Of a stretch of 35,657 nucleotides of DNA, positions 32,869 through 35,657 are shown piece by piece. The position numbers were made by a program, and so were the translations under genes. The stretch covers positions 1-35,657 of the forward strand of contig CBDUQI010000037.1 of NCBI GenBank assembly GCA_965369325.1. Reading direction: 5' to 3'. Each line of letters starts with the position of its first letter. Position 1 is the stretch's first letter. Under the pieces are notes generated by a model. The model worked only from the letters and a program-made list of their open reading frames with translations, made no database searches and was not told the DNA's origin. This stretch comes from CBDUQI01 sp965369325. GTDB taxonomy: Bacteria; Pseudomonadota; Gammaproteobacteria; Steroidobacterales; JBCBZW01.

Positions 32869-35028
32869 CTAATTCTGAGCGGGGGCCTCGCTACTTGCCT
32901 GCTGCAGCAGGTACACCCGATTGGCCTCCGACAATACGTACTGGCGAATTGCCTCTGCGTCCGTCTCGCTCACGTACGAGGCAAACCCCACCATACCCAG
33001 TGCGCTCAGGCTGCCGTCGCGAACAATCTGCTGCCATAAGCCATGCACCTGCGGGGATGACCAGCGCAGGTCGGGATTAACACCGCCCGTTCTCAGCCCA
33101 TCGCCATGGCAGTACGAACAATGGCGCTGATACACCTGTTGGCCATGTGCGAGAACCATCGCATCCGCGGTTGCCTCTGCAGCGGGCGCAGGCATTCGCG
33201 CGGTCGTCTCGGGCCGTGGCGGTAGTTGTTCAGTGCCGCCCAGCTTATACACCAGGACACGCGAGACATTCGGTATCTTCCATCCGTGCGCAATGACCCC
33301 GCCTTGCGCAGCGAATCCCCCGCCAAAGCCGACAGCAATCGCCACGTACTGCTCGCCCGCCACAGCGTAGGTAATCGGCGGCGCCATCGCGCCGGTTTGC
33401 GTGTCGCTCGACCACAGCCGGGTGCCATCGCCAGCATCGTAGGCCGTCAAATGCCCATTGTGCGCGCCCTGAAAGACTAGGCCGCTGGCGGTGCTGAGCG
33501 TGCCCCCGGCGGTCGGGCGCGCCGGTGGGGTCGACCAGCGCGCCTGCTGGCTGACCGGATCCCACGCGAGCAGGCTGGAAGTGTAGGTCTGCGCCAACAG
33601 CGCATCGATCTGCGCGTCCGGAATTTTTGGCGGCGCCGCCCCCATCATGTCGAAACCCAGATTCCAGTAACCATGGCCCGGTTGCTGATCAACCTCGGCA
33701 CTTGGCGCCTTGTAGCTGGCGGGGAACTGCATCGTTGGAATGTACACCAGCCCGGTATTCGGGTTGTAGGACATTGCCGGCCAATTATGCCCGCCGCCCA
33801 TCGCCGGAAGCACCGGCTTAACGCCGTCAAACACGCGCGCGTCGGGCGCTTCGAGCGGACGCCCAGTTTCAAGATCCACCGCGCTGGCCCAGTTCAACTC
33901 GGTAAACGGTTCGGCCGAAAGCAACTCGCCGGTGGCGCGGTCCAGCACGTAAAAGAATCCATTCTTCGGTGCCTGCATCAGCACTTTTTGCAATACACCG
34001 TGGATCTGAATATCGGCCAGTATCATGTGCTGGGTGGCCGTGAAGTCCCAGGTATCGCCCGGCGTTGTCTGATAGTGCCAGACGTACTCGCCGGTGTCCG
34101 GGCGCAACGCGACAATCGACGCCAGAAACAGGTTGTCGCCACCCTGAGGACTGCGCACCGCTTGATTCCACGGCGAGCCGTTGCCGACACCGATGTACAG
34201 CAGATCCAGCTCCGGGTCGTATACCATCGAATCCCACACCGTGCCGCCGCCACCCCAGCGCCACCACTCGCCGTTCCAGGTGTCGGCGGCCATCTTCATC
34301 TGCGCGTTTTCGAAGCCGTCGGCGGGATTGCCTGGCACAGTATAAAATCGCCACGCCTGCTCGCCGGTATCCGCGTCGTACGCACTCACGTAACCGCGCA
34401 CGCCCAGTTCCGCACCACCGTTGCCGATAATAATCTTGTCGCCCGCGACCCGTGGGGCACCGGTAATCGTGTAAGGCTTATCGCGATCGGTGCTCTGCAC
34501 ATCCCACACCACGCTGCCATCCTCTGCGTCCAGCGCGATCAGCCGACCGTCATAGGCGCCAACGAATATTCTGCCGTCCCGATAGGCGACGCCACGGTTC
34601 ACCGCATCACAACAGCCTTTGGCCAGAAATGCGCGATCCACCTGCGGATCATAAACCCACTTCTGGGCACCGGTCACAGCATCCAACGCGTACACAATTG
34701 ACCAACTGCCGCTTACGTACAGGGTGCGATTCACCATTAACGGTGTCGCCTCGATGCCGCGACGGGTAGGAATATCGTAGGACCAGATGAGCCCGAGTGT
34801 GGACACGTTGTCCGGCCGGATTTGCTCCAGTGCAGAGAAGCGCTGCTCACCCACATCGTTGCCGTGCAGTGCCCAGGGCACATCGCCAGTGGCGCGCGCC
34901 GAAGGCGCCGCGCCGTGCGCCGCAGATGTCACCCCGTCCTGGCTGGTTGCCTCGGGACTGCGCTGGCAACCGCTAGCCGTCAGCGCCAGCAAAGTGGCAA
35001 CCAAAACCCCCTTATGCACACGCCTCAT
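32869..35028 (-). CDS. PQQ-dependent quinohemoprotein alcohol dehydrogenase
   Basis: A 719-residue protein with an N-terminal lipoprotein-type signal (LTASGC, Cys21), an eight-bladed PQQ propeller, and a C-terminal cytochrome c domain (CSYCH at 637-641, probable axial Met679). PQQ-site features are the adjacent Cys139-Cys140, Glu208 and Asn284 as calcium ligands, a Trp-rich stretch (GEWWRWGGGG), and catalytic Asp328 in GDTWDFTATQ. Position 330 is Thr, not the Asp of lanthanide enzymes, so calcium is expected. It oxidises an alcohol or aldehyde in the periplasm and passes electrons through heme. GGGTGGGG just upstream of ATG 35028 is the likely ribosome site. It follows a TonB receptor and precedes the HD-oxygenase-like gene. 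PQQ synthesis genes are not in the window. Confidence 0.88.
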   Translation of the reverse strand: MRRVHKGVLVATLLALTASGCQRSPEATSQDGVTSAAHGAAPSARATGDVPWALHGNDVGEQRFSALEQIRPDNVSTLGLIWSYDIPTRRGIEATPLMVNRTLYVSGSWSIVYALDAVTGAQKWVYDPQVDRAFLAKGCCDAVNRGVAYRDGRIFVGAYDGRLIALDAEDGSVVWDVQSTDRDKPYTITGAPRVAGDKIIIGNGGAELGVRGYVSAYDADTGEQAWRFYTVPGNPADGFENAQMKMAADTWNGEWWRWGGGGTVWDSMVYDPELDLLYIGVGNGSPWNQAVRSPQGGDNLFLASIVALRPDTGEYVWHYQTTPGDTWDFTATQHMILADIQIHGVLQKVLMQAPKNGFFYVLDRATGELLSAEPFTELNWASAVDLETGRPLEAPDARVFDGVKPVLPAMGGGHNWPAMSYNPNTGLVYIPTMQFPASYKAPSAEVDQQPGHGYWNLGFDMMGAAPPKIPDAQIDALLAQTYTSSLLAWDPVSQQARWSTPPARPTAGGTLSTASGLVFQGAHNGHLTAYDAGDGTRLWSSDTQTGAMAPPITYAVAGEQYVAIAVGFGGGFAAQGGVIAHGWKIPNVSRVLVYKLGGTEQLPPRPETTARMPAPAAEATADAMVLAHGQQVYQRHCSYCHGDGLRTGGVNPDLRWSSPQVHGLWQQIVRDGSLSALGMVGFASYVSETDAEAIRQYVLSEANRVYLLQQASSEAPAQN

Positions 35029-35167
35029 AGCCCCCCACCCTCTGTTCGCGATTTCCCAACCAACACACCGCCATCATGCACTCACCACCGCCTGGCACCA
35101 CAGGCTTGGCCACGCATAGCAGCCGAGCCCGAGCGTACGTGATCGGCGCACCCTCAGTGCTGATCGC

Positions 35168-35657
35168 CTAGAACCGGAACGTGCCTTGCACCGCCCAGGA
35201 GCTGGGCCGATCCAGACTGGCGAACCCGTTGCCAGGCACCAAAGGCTGGTCGTTATTGTTACCGCTGGTTTCCTCGTCGGTGATGTTCTTACCCACGAGC
35301 GCCACCTCCCACTTATCCGAACTCGGGAGCAATGCCAGACGTAGATCTATTTTCGTCCAGCTGTCCTGGAACGCGTAGACGGGATCCAGATCGGCCGCCG
35401 TAAAGTAACCGTCGGAGTAGTTGACGTTGAGCGTGGAGTGCAGCTCTAGCGACTCGCCCAACGAGAGGAAATGATCGAACTTGAGATTGGCGGCAAACTC
35501 CGGCGAGAACTGATTCGGCTCGCCGGACACGTCTTTGCCGCTAAGACACCCCACCGGATCGCCCACCGCCTCGATCGTCCAGCAGGGCGAGTTGGTGAAC
35601 TCGTCAAACTCATTGTCCAGCAGCGCAGCCGCGCCACCAATCATGAGGTTCTCCGTT
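35168..35657 (-). CDS. TonB-dependent receptor, C-terminal part (cut by window edge)
   Basis: The frame is open to the right edge; about 162 residues are visible. It shows outer-membrane beta-barrel strands with alternating hydrophobic residues (LELHSTLNVNYSDGYFTAADL), the WEVALVGKNITDEE strand typical of TonB receptor C-termini, and a terminal FRF ending in Phe for the BAM machinery. It imports an unknown ligand across the outer membrane. It is upstream of, and on the same strand as, the PQQ dehydrogenase (139-bp gap), so it may deliver the substrate or the PQQ cofactor. A Cys pair (CWTIEAVGDPVGC) lies in a likely surface loop. Confidence 0.88.
   Translation of the reverse strand, partial: TENLMIGGAAALLDNEFDEFTNSPCWTIEAVGDPVGCLSGKDVSGEPNQFSPEFAANLKFDHFLSLGESLELHSTLNVNYSDGYFTAADLDPVYAFQDSWTKIDLRLALLPSSDKWEVALVGKNITDEETSGNNNDQPLVPGNGFASLDRPSSWAVQGTFRF

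Overview
The window looks like a chromosomal segment of a marine heterotrophic Gammaproteobacterium. The support is GC-rich DNA (roughly 60% by eye), a TonB-dependent receptor, a PQQ quinohemoprotein dehydrogenase, an RND pump, and a taurine (sulfonate osmolyte) catabolic locus. The taxonomic reading is an inference. I saw no rRNA, tRNA, CRISPR array, transposase or phage gene. About 20 real protein genes fill nearly all of the sequence.

Layout. (A) 1-2483: a lipoprotein with a CxxCH motif, a PD40 beta-propeller and TPRs, possibly coupled to a gene cut by the left edge. (B) 2523-4974, minus strand: a tandem DsbA/kappa-GST-like protein followed by a DUF2855 protein. (C) 5421-9677, plus strand: a periplasmic adaptor and an RND permease with altered proton-relay residues. 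(D) 9699-21400: the metabolic core. On the minus strand lie a MocR regulator (tauR-like), xsc, pta and a hotdog thioesterase. On the plus strand, divergent from tauR, lie tpa and two large FAD/folate N-demethylases, the first sarcosine-dehydrogenase-like and the second dimethylglycine-dehydrogenase-like. (E) 21453-23992, minus: an MFS transporter and a secreted or anchored endonuclease/exonuclease/phosphatase-fold protein. (F) 24301-26583: a fused E1 alpha-beta 2-oxoacid dehydrogenase. (G) 26600-35657, all minus: TonB receptor (cut by the right edge), PQQ-alcohol dehydrogenase, HD-domain oxygenase-like protein, two DUF3604 proteins, a PpiC-type isomerase and a HupE/UreJ protein.

How the genes work together. 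Tpa converts taurine plus pyruvate to sulfoacetaldehyde plus alanine. Xsc converts sulfoacetaldehyde plus phosphate to sulfite plus acetyl phosphate. Pta makes acetyl-CoA. TauR-like control is expected. The two demethylase-like genes directly behind tpa suggest that this locus also strips methyl groups from N-methylated taurines (N,N-dimethyltaurine to N-methyltaurine to taurine), feeding Tpa and the folate C1 pool. That is my main hypothesis for an undescribed system. The alternative is ordinary dimethylglycine/sarcosine use that happens to be adjacent. No taurine transporter, alanine dehydrogenase, sulfite dehydrogenase or recognised sulfite exporter is visible.

The second candidate system is operon G, where a TonB receptor, a periplasmic PQQ dehydrogenase, a PhnZ/TmpB/MIOX-like HD protein and duplicated DUF3604 hydrolases are packed together. 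This suggests uptake and stepwise oxidation of an unknown substrate.

A notable detail is that the tauR-like reading frame has no ATG, GTG or TTG ahead of its DNA-binding domain. The best start is an ATT with a good ribosome-binding site.
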